From: Betaproteobacteria bacterium | GTDB taxonomy: Bacteria; Pseudomonadota; Gammaproteobacteria; Burkholderiales; Burkholderiaceae_C | Direction of reading: 5' to 3' | DNA length: 5,540 bases | Assembly (NCBI GenBank): GCA_005882155.1 | Contig: VBCQ01000394.1 | Span: 1 to 5,540, forward strand | Shown here: positions 5,516 to 5,540 of the stretch, in pieces | How the letters are laid out: every line of letters starts with the position of its first letter | Numbering within the stretch: position 1 is the first letter of the stretch | Made by a program: the position numbers and the translations under genes | Notes under the pieces: generated by a model | Database searches by the model: none | Seen by the model: only the letters and a program-made list of their open reading frames with translations | What the model was told of the DNA's origin: nothing

Positions 5516-5540
5516 TTCTAGCTTGGTGCACGAGCCGGCT

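Overview
The window is 5.5 kb of GC-rich, gene-dense DNA. It looks like a chromosomal segment of a proteobacterium, most likely beta (Burkholderiales-like) or a related gamma lineage. That guess rests on the GC-rich codon use, the dispersed palindromic repeat at 1354-1428, the FliA-type sigma factor and the 'NPYxPP'-headed DUF805 membrane protein. The exact taxon cannot be fixed from the sequence. No mobile element, CRISPR array, tRNA or rRNA is visible.

Left part (1-2758, minus strand): three genes of a carbohydrate-type (CUT1/MalEFG-like) ABC importer, transcribed leftwards in the order solute-binding protein, MalF-type permease, MalG-type permease. The MalG-type gene is cut off by the left edge and overlaps its neighbour by four bases (GTGA). 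Its ATPase is not in the window. The binding-protein gene is broken as written: after the signal peptide and first helix the frame shifts at about 2605, and the expected beta-strand between helices 1 and 2 is missing. This points to an internal deletion that is not a multiple of three, or to an assembly error. A palindromic REP-like element sits between the binding-protein gene and the first permease gene, the same position as the REP sequences in the enterobacterial malE-malF gap.

Middle (2874-3968, plus strand): an Ldh_2-family NAD(P)H-dependent 2-oxo acid/2-hydroxy acid oxidoreductase, divergent from the transporter across a 115-base gap. The pair suggests uptake and oxidation/reduction of a sugar acid or related hydroxy acid, but the substrate cannot be named.

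Right part: a minus-strand DUF805 membrane protein (3961-4497) converges on the oxidoreductase with an 8-base overlap of 3' ends. Its last helix and C-terminal tail closely resemble the N-terminal helix of type IV pilins, but without the processing site. Divergent from it is a FliA/WhiG-type (sigma-28) sigma factor (4702-5439, plus). A perfect 21-bp stem-loop spans the sigma-factor stop codon, followed by a second short C/G-rich hairpin. No clear novel multi-gene system is present. The points most worth a second look are the broken binding protein, the repeat inside the transporter operon, and the pilin-like tail of the DUF805 protein.
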